Positions 7,363-14,866 of a stretch of 22,392 bases of DNA are shown piece after piece. Source of the stretch: a virus; IMG/VR virus record IMGVR_UViG_3300010370_000272, positions 1 to 22,392 of that record. The stretch is one strand, 5' to 3'. The notes below the pieces were generated by a model. The model was not told the origin of the DNA and did not search any database. It saw only the letters and a list, made by a program, of their open reading frames with translations. Position 1 is the stretch's first letter, and each line of letters opens with the position of its first letter. Position numbers and translations under genes: made by a program.

Positions 7363-7593
7363 TTACAGAGTGTCGTAGATGTTGCCATTGTTACGCAGAT
7401 AGTTGTACAAATCGGTAGGAATGTTGAATCGTTTTCCGTCAACAAAATTATACACCGAACCGCCCCAGTACATCGTCCATGTACCTTTTACACGAGCCTG
7501 AGTGAGGTTGCTACCAGTTTCTGGAACTGGAATTGCGACCTGAACGCCATCGTCTTCAACGGGTTCAGCAAATTGCTGTGACTTTCGTACCAT
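7363..7593 (-). CDS. Small structural-region protein, unknown function
   Basis: A 76-residue protein starting at ATG 7593 with AGGAG at good spacing. The first 30 residues are polar and probably disordered; the rest is compact and aromatic: VKGTWTMYWGGSVYNFVDG followed by IPTDLYNYLRNNGNIYDTL. It is the first gene after the terminator that closes the capsid transcript. The position just after the major capsid gene would suit a minor capsid, decoration or connector protein. I do not recognise a named family and see no catalytic motif. Confidence 0.65.
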   Translation of the reverse strand: MVRKSQQFAEPVEDDGVQVAIPVPETGSNLTQARVKGTWTMYWGGSVYNFVDGKRFNIPTDLYNYLRNNGNIYDTL

Positions 7594-7620
7594 GTAATTC
7601 TCCTAATGTTATACGTTACT

Positions 7621-7658
7621 AAAACAGAGGGGGCCAGTGGGTTTCCCCACCGACCCCC
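7621..7658 (-). terminator. Intrinsic terminator after the major capsid gene
   Basis: On the transcribed strand a 13-bp stem (GGGGGTCGGTGGG with CCCACTGGCCCCC, two G-U pairs) closes a GAAA tetraloop and is followed by TCTGTTTT. It lies 22 bases past the capsid stop codon. This is the clearest terminator in the window and would lower expression of the downstream connector and tail genes relative to capsid. Confidence 0.88.
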
Positions 7659-7680
7659 GCTTGAGTTTACCTGATGATTA

Positions 7681-8778
7681 TCAGGAAGCGCCGATTGCGC
7701 CACCCTTGGTGTTGATGAGCACGCGGCTCTCATGGGTGATGACTCCGAAGCCCCAGATTGCATACCAAGCCAATCCGTGCTCACGACCGAAGTCAATGAC
7801 GCCACCGTCACGGAGTTCCACTGGCAATGCAATGGCCTGACCGAAGGCGTTGTCACCAATCATGATTGCGTTGTACGAGTCAGCAGTCGGGTCCTGGAAG
7901 CCACCAGTTGCGGCATCAAGGTCAACGACGTCAGACGACGTAGCCTGACCCTTGAGCACCTGCGTGGTCTCAATGAACACGACGTCGTACAGACGACCGA
8001 TTTCACCAAGCATGAAGTTGCCAGGAGCGGCGTACTTCGTGACTTCAATGAACTCAGGCCAGTCACGGAGCGAACGGCTCTGCGACGGGTGAACGAAGCA
8101 GACGTACGTGTCGCCCAGACGCGGGATGTTCTGACCAGCGAGAACCTCAACTGCGTCCTTGATGGTTGCAGGCGAGAGGTAGCCAGGGGCCGAAGCCGAA
8201 CCAGCGGCGCTGTACTCGTACGGAGCGATAGAACCACGGGTGGAACCATTGGTCTTGCGTCCGAACACAACGCTTGGCGGAACTGCTGCGCCACCACCGA
8301 ACGGAACGCCAGCCTTGTAAAGCGTGTTACGAGCCTGGATATCCATTGACTGGGCCATGTGACGACCAAGGAGTCGGGAAGCCGACGCCATGACGTCATC
8401 AAACGCTGCGTTGAGGAGCAACTCGGTCACTGCGACCGACTTACCCTGTTCCTTCACGGTGATTTGAATCTGCGAAGCAGACAGAGCGCTTGGCTCCATG
8501 CGAACACCTTCAGTCAGTTCAGCGCCAACGGCGTCGTCCGTGGTGAGGTTGTTATAACGCATGAAGTTGACGGTGAGACCTGGCATGACGCCAAGTTCCG
8601 TCTTCTTGACAGCGAACTGCTCAAAGCGCAGAACGGGCATTGCCTGGAACAAGATTTCCTTGCTCCAGATGGTCTGGATTGCGGGTGACAGGGTTGCGTC
8701 AGACGAGTAACCAGTCGTAGTAATTGCCGACAGGTCTGCACCCGTAATTGCTCCACCTGCTGGTGCGGGAAGTGCCAT
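7681..8778 (-). CDS. Major capsid protein (N4-gp56 family)
   Basis: This 365-residue protein forms the capsid shell. The N-terminal third, with TIWSKEILFQAMPVLRFEQF (about 36-55), MPGLTVNFMRYNNL and ITVKEQGKSVAVTELLLN, followed by ASRLLGRHMAQSMDIQARN, is characteristic of the N4-gp56 family of HK97-fold capsid proteins. The C-terminus has the usual strand and Gly-rich ending (WYAIWGFGVITHESRVLINTKGG). It follows the scaffold gene and is closed by a strong terminator. Codons are clearly more G+C-rich in the third position than in neighbouring genes (many GAC, AAC, AAG, GGC/GGT), as expected for the most highly expressed gene, and this creates several long false frames. The start at 8778 has GGAGG. 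Confidence 0.9.
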   Translation of the reverse strand: MALPAPAGGAITGADLSAITTTGYSSDATLSPAIQTIWSKEILFQAMPVLRFEQFAVKKTELGVMPGLTVNFMRYNNLTTDDAVGAELTEGVRMEPSALSASQIQITVKEQGKSVAVTELLLNAAFDDVMASASRLLGRHMAQSMDIQARNTLYKAGVPFGGGAAVPPSVVFGRKTNGSTRGSIAPYEYSAAGSASAPGYLSPATIKDAVEVLAGQNIPRLGDTYVCFVHPSQSRSLRDWPEFIEVTKYAAPGNFMLGEIGRLYDVVFIETTQVLKGQATSSDVVDLDAATGGFQDPTADSYNAIMIGDNAFGQAIALPVELRDGGVIDFGREHGLAWYAIWGFGVITHESRVLINTKGGAIGAS

Positions 8779-8785
8779 TAGAGAA

Positions 8786-8801
8786 TATCCTCCGTAGGAT
8801 A
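8786..8801 (-). promoter_or_regulatory. Hairpin overlapping the capsid gene ribosome site
   Basis: TATCCT, a four-base loop, and AGGATA pair perfectly. The Shine-Dalgarno GGAGGA of the major capsid gene lies partly in the loop and partly in the 3' arm. The stem is only 6 bp and AU-rich, so it may be weak. It could tune initiation or protect the mRNA 5' end. Confidence 0.35.
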
Positions 8802-8835
8802 GGTGTTGTTAGTTATTTGTAATTCTTCTTAGGGT

Positions 8836-9630
8836 CTAAAAACGGCCCCGTGAAGAACGTGCGTTCAAAAGTCGCTCTCGCATTTTTTGATACTGTTCCA
8901 TTGACATGTTACGGATATCCTCCGCTGTTAACGTTTGCTGCTCCATCTGAGTTTCCATTGGCCCAACTGGTGGGGCTGTTACACCCGCACCCTTCAAGCG
9001 ACTTTGGGATTCCGCCGTCGCTCGCTGAACATTTTCCAGAATAGCAGAACTAACTTCTTTGTACCTGTTAATCTGCATTTCAATTTCTTCTTCAGATGAG
9101 CCGCTAATCAAGTTAAGAAGTTCAGGAATAATGTACTCCTGCTCTTCCTGCATACGGCGACCAATGTAGGTCTGAAGTTCCTGGTGACGGCGCTCCTTGT
9201 CCAAGAGGGCTGCCTGTGCCTGACGGTCACGGTCAATCTCCTCAAGACGGGCCTGCCACTCAGCCTCAACGTTGTTGAGTTTCTGGTTAAATTCCGTCTC
9301 CTGCCTGAGAAGGAGTTCCTTTGCACTCAACTCCTCAAACTCGCGCAGACGGATGGCTTCGGCTTCCTTCTTAGCACGCTCTTCGGCTTCCTTAATCGCC
9401 TTTTCGCGCTCGTCAGAAAGAACCTTCAATTGCTCCTCAAGTGCCTTGGTGCGGGAATCGGCCTCTTCAAGACGCTTGTACATCTTGTCCTTTTCCTGCT
9501 TACGGATGTTCTCAACTTCATCTTCCGTAAAAGCCTTGCCCTTTTGACCAGTTACCTTGTCTGCTTCATCCATCATGGCTGTAGTAGCCTCAACTGGAAT
9601 GATTACAGAGTCGTCTGATTGCTTTGCCAT
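8836..9630 (-). CDS. Capsid scaffolding protein
   Basis: A 264-residue, highly charged protein between the portal and major capsid genes, the classic scaffold position. Residues about 38-160 form a long predicted coiled coil rich in Glu, Lys and Arg (for example YKRLEEADSRTKALEEQL). A second helical part (about 165-215) follows, then a Gln/Met-rich linker and a basic tail ending LLNARSSRGRF, which could contact the capsid protein as in other scaffolds. No protease motif is visible. The scaffold directs shell assembly and is then removed; the nearby HslV-like protease gene is of interest here. The start at 9630 is supported by an AGAGAGG-type site upstream. Confidence 0.82.
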   Translation of the reverse strand: MAKQSDDSVIIPVEATTAMMDEADKVTGQKGKAFTEDEVENIRKQEKDKMYKRLEEADSRTKALEEQLKVLSDEREKAIKEAEERAKKEAEAIRLREFEELSAKELLLRQETEFNQKLNNVEAEWQARLEEIDRDRQAQAALLDKERRHQELQTYIGRRMQEEQEYIIPELLNLISGSSEEEIEMQINRYKEVSSAILENVQRATAESQSRLKGAGVTAPPVGPMETQMEQQTLTAEDIRNMSMEQYQKMRERLLNARSSRGRF

Positions 9631-9684
9631 AGGTGTGTACCTCTCTAGTTCGGCGTGTATTAACTGAATTAATTAAACGGGTTA

Positions 9685-11364
9685 TTATTCTTCTGGATTA
9701 CGACGCTGGGCGAACCTAGCACCATAAGCCTTGCTTACCAATTGATTCATCAAGTCAGATTCTATCGGGCCAACAGCCGTTCCAGGCATTGGACCTTCAG
9801 AACCTCCTGCGGAAGATACGTTCGGCCCCCCAGCCGACGTAGCCCCAGGACCTTCAGCACCAGGAGCCATGCCAGTTGCCAGCATGACTGCCATTTGTAT
9901 TTGTGCATTAAGCATGTTCAACGACCCCTGGTCAATGGCGTCGTCCATTAGTTCTTCAAAGATTTCTTCCATCTTTTCGTTCGGGAACTCTTCACCCAAG
10001 GTACGCAGAGCGCCACGCTTAGACTCCAGACCTAAAGCCATCTTTGCTTGAACCTCATTCAACTTGATAAGAACGTCTACAGGCAACGGGTCGGGCCAAT
10101 GAATAGTAGTTTTATAAGTAATTGGGTCTGCTGGGTCAAGTTGCAAAAGGTTGTCACGCTCTGGCTTAGCAGAAGTTAACTGGTTATAAACCAACATTTC
10201 TGGACGAAATACCGCAGCAGTACGAATGATTAATTCGTTAATGCGCTCCAAACCTTTTGTAAAGTGAATCTTCTTCATCTGATAGCGGTTCATCAATGGC
10301 TGGTATTGGATAGCCAAAGCCACACCAGAGGTATTGGATACTGGCTGGAACTGACCAAGCGCTGCTTCTGGGATTCCAGTAATTTCGTGCATGGTGCGCT
10401 TTAGGAATTGGATGTATTCCAAAGCACCTGACATTTCCCCACGAGATTCAAGGTTGAAAACGTTTGCATCTTTAGGCAGACCTGCCCAAACCTTCTTTGG
10501 CCCACGCTCCAACTGGCTTGCCTTAGCGCCAGTAATGATTGTTACAGGGGCGGCGTGGTAATTGATAATGTCAGAAACTTCAGTCATCTTCTCGTTAAGT
10601 TCCCTATTTAACGGAATAATATCCCAAATATCTGACTGGCCCCAAGGAGATGACGAAATGCTAACGTTTGGAATGTGGACAACAGGAACCATTCCAATTG
10701 CATTTGGGTACTCGTCAATTAGTTCATCGTTGATAAATTGCTGAACTAATTCGTCAGTAAGGATTTCAGTAAACGTATAAACCTGGCGAGTTCCCTCAGC
10801 AGACGTTCCCCAAAAACGATACTTGAGTTTGAAACGAAGCAACCTGTCTCGGTCATGAGGGTGATACTCAGGAAAACAATGTGCTGGGTTTAGAGGAATG
10901 ACTCTGATTTTTCCTTCATGAGGAATACCAACGCTGTCAACGTACGGTTCTTCATAAGCAACTTTTACAAAGCAGTCTCCAGTGACTCCAGCCAACTGAC
11001 CCATTTCCCACAGCACTTTGTGCTTGTTATTGTGGGAGTTCCAAACATCATCAAGCAAGTGAGGAATGATTGCATTGTTCTGTTCAGGGGCTTTGAATTG
11101 CACACCCTTACCAAAACAGAAGTTTGTGATGTAGTCCGACATAGTTCGGACGTAGTTCATGTAGAACTGGGCTTCGCCCATCTCACGGCGATACGACCAA
11201 TGGTGGCCCAAGTACCACGCCCAAGCAGATGAGTATCTATTTAGGCGTGGTCCATGAACCTCAAACTCTTCGTCTGCTAATTCAACCAGACCCAATGGGC
11301 TGATTGCGACCGTGAGGTCGCTTGCAGCAGCGCGGTATGACGGTGACCAGAAGTCAATTGCCAT
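9685..11364 (-). CDS. Portal protein
   Basis: A 559-residue protein forming the ring at one capsid vertex through which DNA enters and leaves. It has the usual build: an N-terminal helical region (YRREMGEAQFYMNYVRTMSDY, about 58-78), an alpha/beta wing, a conserved section around HIPNVSISSSPWGQSDIWDI and LNREL, and a helical stem and crown (about 310-480). The C-terminal 70 residues are low-complexity Gly/Pro/Ser/Ala, ending with a basic QRRNPEE. Length fits the family. It is followed by the scaffold and capsid genes. The start ATG 11364 lies eight bases after the previous stop. The role is well supported by size, sequence character and order. Confidence 0.85.
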   Translation of the reverse strand: MAIDFWSPSYRAAASDLTVAISPLGLVELADEEFEVHGPRLNRYSSAWAWYLGHHWSYRREMGEAQFYMNYVRTMSDYITNFCFGKGVQFKAPEQNNAIIPHLLDDVWNSHNNKHKVLWEMGQLAGVTGDCFVKVAYEEPYVDSVGIPHEGKIRVIPLNPAHCFPEYHPHDRDRLLRFKLKYRFWGTSAEGTRQVYTFTEILTDELVQQFINDELIDEYPNAIGMVPVVHIPNVSISSSPWGQSDIWDIIPLNRELNEKMTEVSDIINYHAAPVTIITGAKASQLERGPKKVWAGLPKDANVFNLESRGEMSGALEYIQFLKRTMHEITGIPEAALGQFQPVSNTSGVALAIQYQPLMNRYQMKKIHFTKGLERINELIIRTAAVFRPEMLVYNQLTSAKPERDNLLQLDPADPITYKTTIHWPDPLPVDVLIKLNEVQAKMALGLESKRGALRTLGEEFPNEKMEEIFEELMDDAIDQGSLNMLNAQIQMAVMLATGMAPGAEGPGATSAGGPNVSSAGGSEGPMPGTAVGPIESDLMNQLVSKAYGARFAQRRNPEE

Positions 11365-11372
11365 TTACTTGA

Positions 11373-11714
11373 TTACTTCTTCTTTGCTTTCTTAGCGGCT
11401 GGCTTCTTAGCAACCTGCTTCTTTGGTGCTGGCTTGGTAAGTTCGCTAAGCGGCTTGGCGGTTGGGATTGCCTGAGCAACCGTTTCCTTGATGGTTGCTT
11501 CAACGACCTTGCTCTGCTTTGCAAAGAAGTTAGCAATGTTGGGGTCGCCAACCTTCGTGCTCAACTCATTCAGTGCATACAAAGCAACAGGAAGAATTAC
11601 GATGTTTAGTGCAGGGTCAATATTCCACGTGGAAAGCAAGTAAGAAATAACACCTGCGACACCACCTTTTGTTGCCACATCAGCAATACTAGAGACGCTG
11701 ATTTTCTTGTTCAT
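11373..11714 (-). CDS. Small membrane protein with Lys-rich tail (holin-like)
   Basis: A 113-residue protein. Residues about 13-30 (GGVAGVISYLLSTW region) and 34-50 (NIVILPVALYALNEL) are likely membrane helices; an amphipathic stretch follows, and the last 20 residues are nearly all Lys, Ala and Pro (KKQVAKKPAAKKAKKK). Two membrane helices plus a cationic tail is a common holin arrangement, so it may act in lysis. However, it is coded next to the portal gene, 1.4 kb or more from the lysis cassette. The tail also resembles histone-like DNA-binding tails. The start at 11714 has AAGGAG. Function is not settled. Confidence 0.6.
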   Translation of the reverse strand: MNKKISVSSIADVATKGGVAGVISYLLSTWNIDPALNIVILPVALYALNELSTKVGDPNIANFFAKQSKVVEATIKETVAQAIPTAKPLSELTKPAPKKQVAKKPAAKKAKKK

Positions 11715-11743
11715 GAACTACTCCTTGAGTGTTGTGTTAATGA

Positions 11744-12373
11744 TTATACCTTTTTACGCCGTTTGGCGCTCACTTTTTCACCTTGCACAAAGGAGTGGAA
11801 AGGTGCCCCTGTGTTGGGGTCGTACTTGGAAGCAATAGCCAAGGCACGAAGCGCACAAGTCTTTGCAACTTGGCTAGTTACTTTTTTGTTACGAACTAAT
11901 ACTTGGAGTGCCCCCAAAGCATAAGAGGAACCGCTACCAAGTGCATAAAGACCAGAGGCTTCAGAGGACCACGAGTAGTCGCTTTCTACAACATAGATAG
12001 TCCCATTGACAACCACGAGCACTGATGAACCTTGTTCAGCAATATGCTCTTTGTCGTCCTTGTCTGGAACTGCATACCCCTGTGATTCAAAGCACTCTCT
12101 TAACAAAGGGATAAAACGAGCAGTAAAGAACTGGTCTAATTTCTTTCCCTTTGTGTTTGGCGGTGGCGCTGGAGGCTGAAACACGTGGTGAAGGATGTTG
12201 ATTGCTCGCACATCTCCAGCGGCTCCAAGTATGTACTTACCATTCTGGGCAAGTTTGCTAGAGCCTTCACGAAGCGTACCAATCTGCCCAGTACCATCTC
12301 CATTTGTTGTAATGCGAGAGTCGGAGCAAACTACGGCAAAACCGTCGCCTTGTATACCAATGATGGTTGTCAT
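11744..12373 (-). CDS. HslV/proteasome-like Ntn-hydrolase peptidase
   Basis: A 209-residue protein resembling the HslV peptidase and proteasome beta subunits, which use an N-terminal Thr as nucleophile after loss of Met. It begins MTTIIG, so Thr2 would be the nucleophile. Asp18 in CSDSR matches the family's Asp17, and Lys40 (SSKLAQNG) is the likely counterpart of Lys33, after a short insertion. Other family features are a Gly-rich AAGDVRA segment (about 51-57) and ALGSGSSYALGAL (about 144-156). A Pro-rich insertion occurs at 66-73, and the C-terminus is basic (KRRKKV). It starts two bases after the phosphoesterase stop. No HslU-like ATPase is encoded nearby. It may process capsid or scaffold proteins, or act on host proteins; the substrate is unknown. 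Confidence 0.7.
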   Translation of the reverse strand: MTTIIGIQGDGFAVVCSDSRITTNGDGTGQIGTLREGSSKLAQNGKYILGAAGDVRAINILHHVFQPPAPPPNTKGKKLDQFFTARFIPLLRECFESQGYAVPDKDDKEHIAEQGSSVLVVVNGTIYVVESDYSWSSEASGLYALGSGSSYALGALQVLVRNKKVTSQVAKTCALRALAIASKYDPNTGAPFHSFVQGEKVSAKRRKKV

Positions 12374-12375
12374 GG

Positions 12376-13527
12376 TTACTTGGCTACGAACTCTTTACCT
12401 TGATACATAGTCCAACCGTTATAGATTGGCATTACCTCGTACGAGAACTTGTGTTCTCCAGAGTTTTCGTAGGTGACAACCGCAATACCTTGCTGCCAAT
12501 TTTCGTACCTAGTAAGAGGTCGTCCATCAAGGTCAACACCACCTTTCGTAGACGGGACAGCCCCGTCAATACGAGCAAGGCAACCAGGTGAAGCAGCCAT
12601 AATAGTGCGAGGTCCATCAAAATCTTCTCGCGTTTTATAGGCTGTTTCAATTCGGTGGATATGTCCATAAATGACACTCGTCTTTTCGTTGTTGAGATAT
12701 ACGTGGGCAGTAGAGCCTGACGACTTCACACGGTCGCCGTGGATGATTCGCAACTTCTCATTAATCCAATAATCAGATGCTGGGTAACCAGGTCGGTAAT
12801 CAACCTTGTACTCATCCATTCGGCAAAGGTATGGAACTGTAAGAACAGGCCATGACTCTGGAGTGTTTCCCTTACGCAACCCGTATGCGGCTGCTGCATT
12901 GGTAAGAAGGTACTTAGGCATGCGCTCTTCGTGGTTGCCTGCAAGCCACACAATCTTTGCCTTTGGTGCAGCCTCACGCAACTGAGCACAAAGAAGTGTT
13001 GCTCGGTCAATTGTTGCTTGAGTAGTCTGCTGATACGCAGGTGTAGTGAGGTACTTACCCATCTCAGGCAAATCAAGGTTGTCGCCTAAGCAAACAATCG
13101 TTACTGGGTTGACATGCCTGATAAGTTCAATGGCAATCTCAATTGCCTTCTCATCGTGCGTTGGTTCAAGTTCTCCGCTTCTTCCACGGTAGTAACCAAT
13201 CTGCATGTCAGGAAGAATGACGTCCTTTTTGTACGTTGCTTTTTCTCGTTTAATTGCCTTCTTAGGTGGCAACTTATATGAAGGACCTTGATGAACCACA
13301 GGCCACTTAGGACCACTATCCCAAGTAGGAGAAAACTGAATGGCTGCAAGGTCATGAACCTCTGCTTCACCATCCTCGTTCTTGGTAAGAGACTGATAAA
13401 TAGATACGCGCTTTACGTCACCTATGTCATCAATGCTGATGTTCTTTCTGTTCAGCAAATCAATTAACTGACCAATGACACGCTCTTTGCGTTCTGGTCC
13501 GTTTAAGTCATTGGTCAGATTGGTCAC
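12376..13527 (-). CDS. Calcineurin-like metallophosphoesterase
   Basis: A 383-residue protein with the five metal-binding blocks of the calcineurin-type phosphoesterase fold: PDMQIG (D107 and Q109, the usual DxH written as DxQ), LGDN (D149), AGNHE (197-200), HGD (263-265) and GHIH (288-291). These would hold a two-metal centre that cleaves phosphoester bonds, in phages probably in nucleic acid. The first 100 residues are a separate region without an identified motif. The start is GTG 13527 with AAGGAG seven bases upstream, overlapping the end of the helix-turn-helix gene by 20 bases. The DxQ variant is, to my knowledge, common in phage members. The enzyme class is secure but the substrate is not. 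Confidence 0.82.
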   Translation of the reverse strand: MTNLTNDLNGPERKERVIGQLIDLLNRKNISIDDIGDVKRVSIYQSLTKNEDGEAEVHDLAAIQFSPTWDSGPKWPVVHQGPSYKLPPKKAIKREKATYKKDVILPDMQIGYYRGRSGELEPTHDEKAIEIAIELIRHVNPVTIVCLGDNLDLPEMGKYLTTPAYQQTTQATIDRATLLCAQLREAAPKAKIVWLAGNHEERMPKYLLTNAAAAYGLRKGNTPESWPVLTVPYLCRMDEYKVDYRPGYPASDYWINEKLRIIHGDRVKSSGSTAHVYLNNEKTSVIYGHIHRIETAYKTREDFDGPRTIMAASPGCLARIDGAVPSTKGGVDLDGRPLTRYENWQQGIAVVTYENSGEHKFSYEVMPIYNGWTMYQGKEFVAK

Positions 13528-13792
13528 AGGAGCACTCCTTGTTAACGTGTCGTTGAACAGTACTTACGCTCATAGGGTATCCGTTTTTACGGAGAACCTT
13601 TGAAAGCCATACAGTACTATATGTTTTGTTTTTCCCTTGGTATTGCGTTGTACGAATCATCTCAATCGCTTTGTTAATTGCGTCAGACTCTTCGCTTGAC
13701 AAACTATCCAACAACTTACCCAGTTTGCAATTTACTTGCTTATGTTCTCGTTGTGGGTTTAGTAAATCAGTTATCAGTGATGAACTGTCCAA
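13508..13792 (-). CDS. Small helix-turn-helix-like protein
   Basis: About 94 residues. The C-terminal half (KTYSTVWLSKVLRKNGYPMSVSTVQRHV spans about residues 56-83) looks like a winged helix-turn-helix: a WLSKVLRKNG helix, a turn, and an SVSTVQRHV recognition helix. This suggests DNA binding. It ends with two Cys (CSC). No ATG is available at the start. A TTG at 13804 has no ribosome site, while the in-frame TTG at 13792 has GGAG six bases upstream, so I prefer 13792. It overlaps the phosphoesterase gene by 20 bases, which suggests they work together, perhaps with the HTH protein guiding the enzyme to DNA or acting as a late regulator. Confidence 0.55.
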   Translation of the reverse strand: MDSSSLITDLLNPQREHKQVNCKLGKLLDSLSSEESDAINKAIEMIRTTQYQGKNKTYSTVWLSKVLRKNGYPMSVSTVQRHVNKECSCDQSDQ

Positions 13793-13819
13793 ATTGTGCT
13801 CCAAGTTGTAGTGTGTTTG

Positions 13820-14374
13820 TTAAACCGCTTTCTGCTGTTGGTTGAACTCTACCACTGCCTGAGGAACGTTGTCGCCACAAACATAACGAATGTGCCACGG
13901 TTCTTCAGGAACGACTTCCCACGAGAAACCAAAAGTCTTAACATTGGCAATAAGCCAGTTAATGCGCTTCTCTTCAGCGGCTGAGTGAACGTCTACAGCC
14001 AACCCAAGGTTGTGCATGCTCTTCCCAGGCGTTGCAAGGGGGGCCTGACCCTTCTTGAGGTACCATTTCTTGCCTTCAAAATCCTTTGGCTTCACACCAG
14101 CAATTGGCTCATTCTGATAGCGCGAAAGAAAACCCTTCTTTTGAAGTTCGTATTCGCGGTATGTGTCACCTGCTGAAGTCGGCTTCAACTCAACGCCATC
14201 AGCCTTAGCCTTGGCAACCATTGCCGCCCATGCGTTTGCTGCAAGATGGTGCAACTTGCCACCACCAACTGCTGGCTTCAGCAACTTTGGCGGCAACTTT
14301 CCAGGCACAACTCCCTGAAGGTCAAGTGGCATAACAACGGGAACAATGTAATCCCAGGGGGCTTTCTTAGGCAT
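13820..14374 (-). CDS. Endolysin, peptidase M15 (D-Ala-D-Ala carboxypeptidase/VanY-like)
   Basis: A 184-residue zinc peptidase expected to cut peptide cross-links in the host cell wall at lysis. It has the M15 signature SMHNLGLAVDV (S119, H121, D128) and EEPWHIRY (H161), giving the His/Asp/His zinc ligands with E157 or E158 as the catalytic acid. The upstream TSAGDTYREYELQ segment (about 66-78) is also typical. There is no signal peptide or separate wall-binding domain, so export would depend on a holin. It is coded right after several small membrane proteins, with an 8-base overlap (ATG at 14372-14374). It is the catalytic part of the lysis cassette. Confidence 0.87.
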   Translation of the reverse strand: MPKKAPWDYIVPVVMPLDLQGVVPGKLPPKLLKPAVGGGKLHHLAANAWAAMVAKAKADGVELKPTSAGDTYREYELQKKGFLSRYQNEPIAGVKPKDFEGKKWYLKKGQAPLATPGKSMHNLGLAVDVHSAAEEKRINWLIANVKTFGFSWEVVPEEPWHIRYVCGDNVPQAVVEFNQQQKAV

Positions 14375-14645
14375 TGGTATTCTCCTCTGTATCAGTATTA
14401 TTTTCTTTATTTCTACCAGTAGAAATCATTAGACCAGCCAGTGTACCAGTGATGAAAGTTGCCACGCTGGACAGCACTCCAAAGAACATCTTGTCATTCT
14501 CTGCCTGAGCGCCAATGGGCTGGGTGACAAACACAAGAGCGTAAAGAACGCCAATCGTAGTAATAGTTAATACGCCAGCCAAAACACAGCCGACGACAAA
14601 CTTAAGTCTTGAGTCCATCTCTTCTGGGGTAAGTCTTTGCTTCAC
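14367..14645 (-). CDS. Two-helix membrane protein, holin candidate
   Basis: I place the start at GTG 14645, which overlaps the stop of the lipoprotein gene as GTGA and has GAGGAG 11 bases upstream, giving 92 residues. A longer frame from ATG 14726 would lie inside the lipoprotein gene and lacks support. Residues 16-40 and 54-75 are hydrophobic helices (VVGCVLAGVLTITTIGVLYA and FFGVLSSVATFITGTLAGLM), with charged ends. The protein immediately precedes the endolysin, so it is the best positional candidate for the holin that lets the endolysin reach the wall. Other small membrane proteins upstream compete for that role. Confidence 0.6.
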   Translation of the reverse strand: MKQRLTPEEMDSRLKFVVGCVLAGVLTITTIGVLYALVFVTQPIGAQAENDKMFFGVLSSVATFITGTLAGLMISTGRNKENNTDTEENTNA

Positions 14646-14866
14646 GGTGCTACTGTCTCCTCGGTTGGAACGGTGTCTGCGATAGTTGTTTCTGATGGAT
14701 TGAATCCAAGTAAGGTCTCTGTACATGCTCCATCTACCTCGCAGATTGGTGGATTACATTCATCTAAATTCCAGTTTTCTGGGTCTTGACATGGATAGCG
14801 GTATGAACCGTCGTAACCACATGCGGTTAAAAATAACAAAGAAATAAAAAAGATTTTCTTTTTCAC
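14642..14866 (-). CDS. Small lipoprotein in the lysis cassette
   Basis: A 74-residue protein with a clear lipoprotein signal: MKKK, then a hydrophobic core (IFFISLLFL) and the lipobox LTAC, so Cys16 would be lipidated. The mature part begins GYDGSYRYPCQDPENW and carries four further Cys (CQD, CNPP, CEVD, CTE), then an acidic Thr-rich end. Its location in the lysis cassette invites comparison with outer-membrane spanins, although the mature part has no coiled coil; superinfection exclusion is another possibility. It starts with GTG 14866, overlapping the upstream stop as GTGA. In a Gram-positive host a spanin would not be needed. Confidence 0.65.
   Translation of the reverse strand: MKKKIFFISLLFLTACGYDGSYRYPCQDPENWNLDECNPPICEVDGACTETLLGFNPSETTIADTVPTEETVAP

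Noticed and set aside
7732-8349. A 205-codon plus-strand frame inside the major capsid gene
   Set aside because: It lies opposite a clear capsid gene whose G+C-rich third positions remove stops from other frames. The translation is Arg/Thr/Val-rich with no domain-like pattern, and no ribosome site was seen.
7860-8402. A 180-codon minus-strand frame overlapping the capsid gene
   Set aside because: It is a shifted frame of the capsid gene; the product is almost all Ser, Arg, Thr and Leu, typical of a shadow frame.
9184-9618. A 144-codon plus-strand frame opposite the scaffold gene
   Set aside because: The Leu/Phe-rich translation is the antisense of Glu/Lys-rich coiled-coil codons. It is not a true membrane protein.
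11742-11750. GGTATAATC as a promoter with a perfect -10 box
   Set aside because: The bases are the last codon and stop (GTA TAA) of the HslV-like gene, and no -35 box is visible.
14646-14726. A longer start (ATG 14726) for the two-helix membrane protein
   Set aside because: It would overlap the lipoprotein gene by 85 bases and add an Arg-rich leader. The GTG at 14645, with a GTGA overlap and GAGGAG, fits better.
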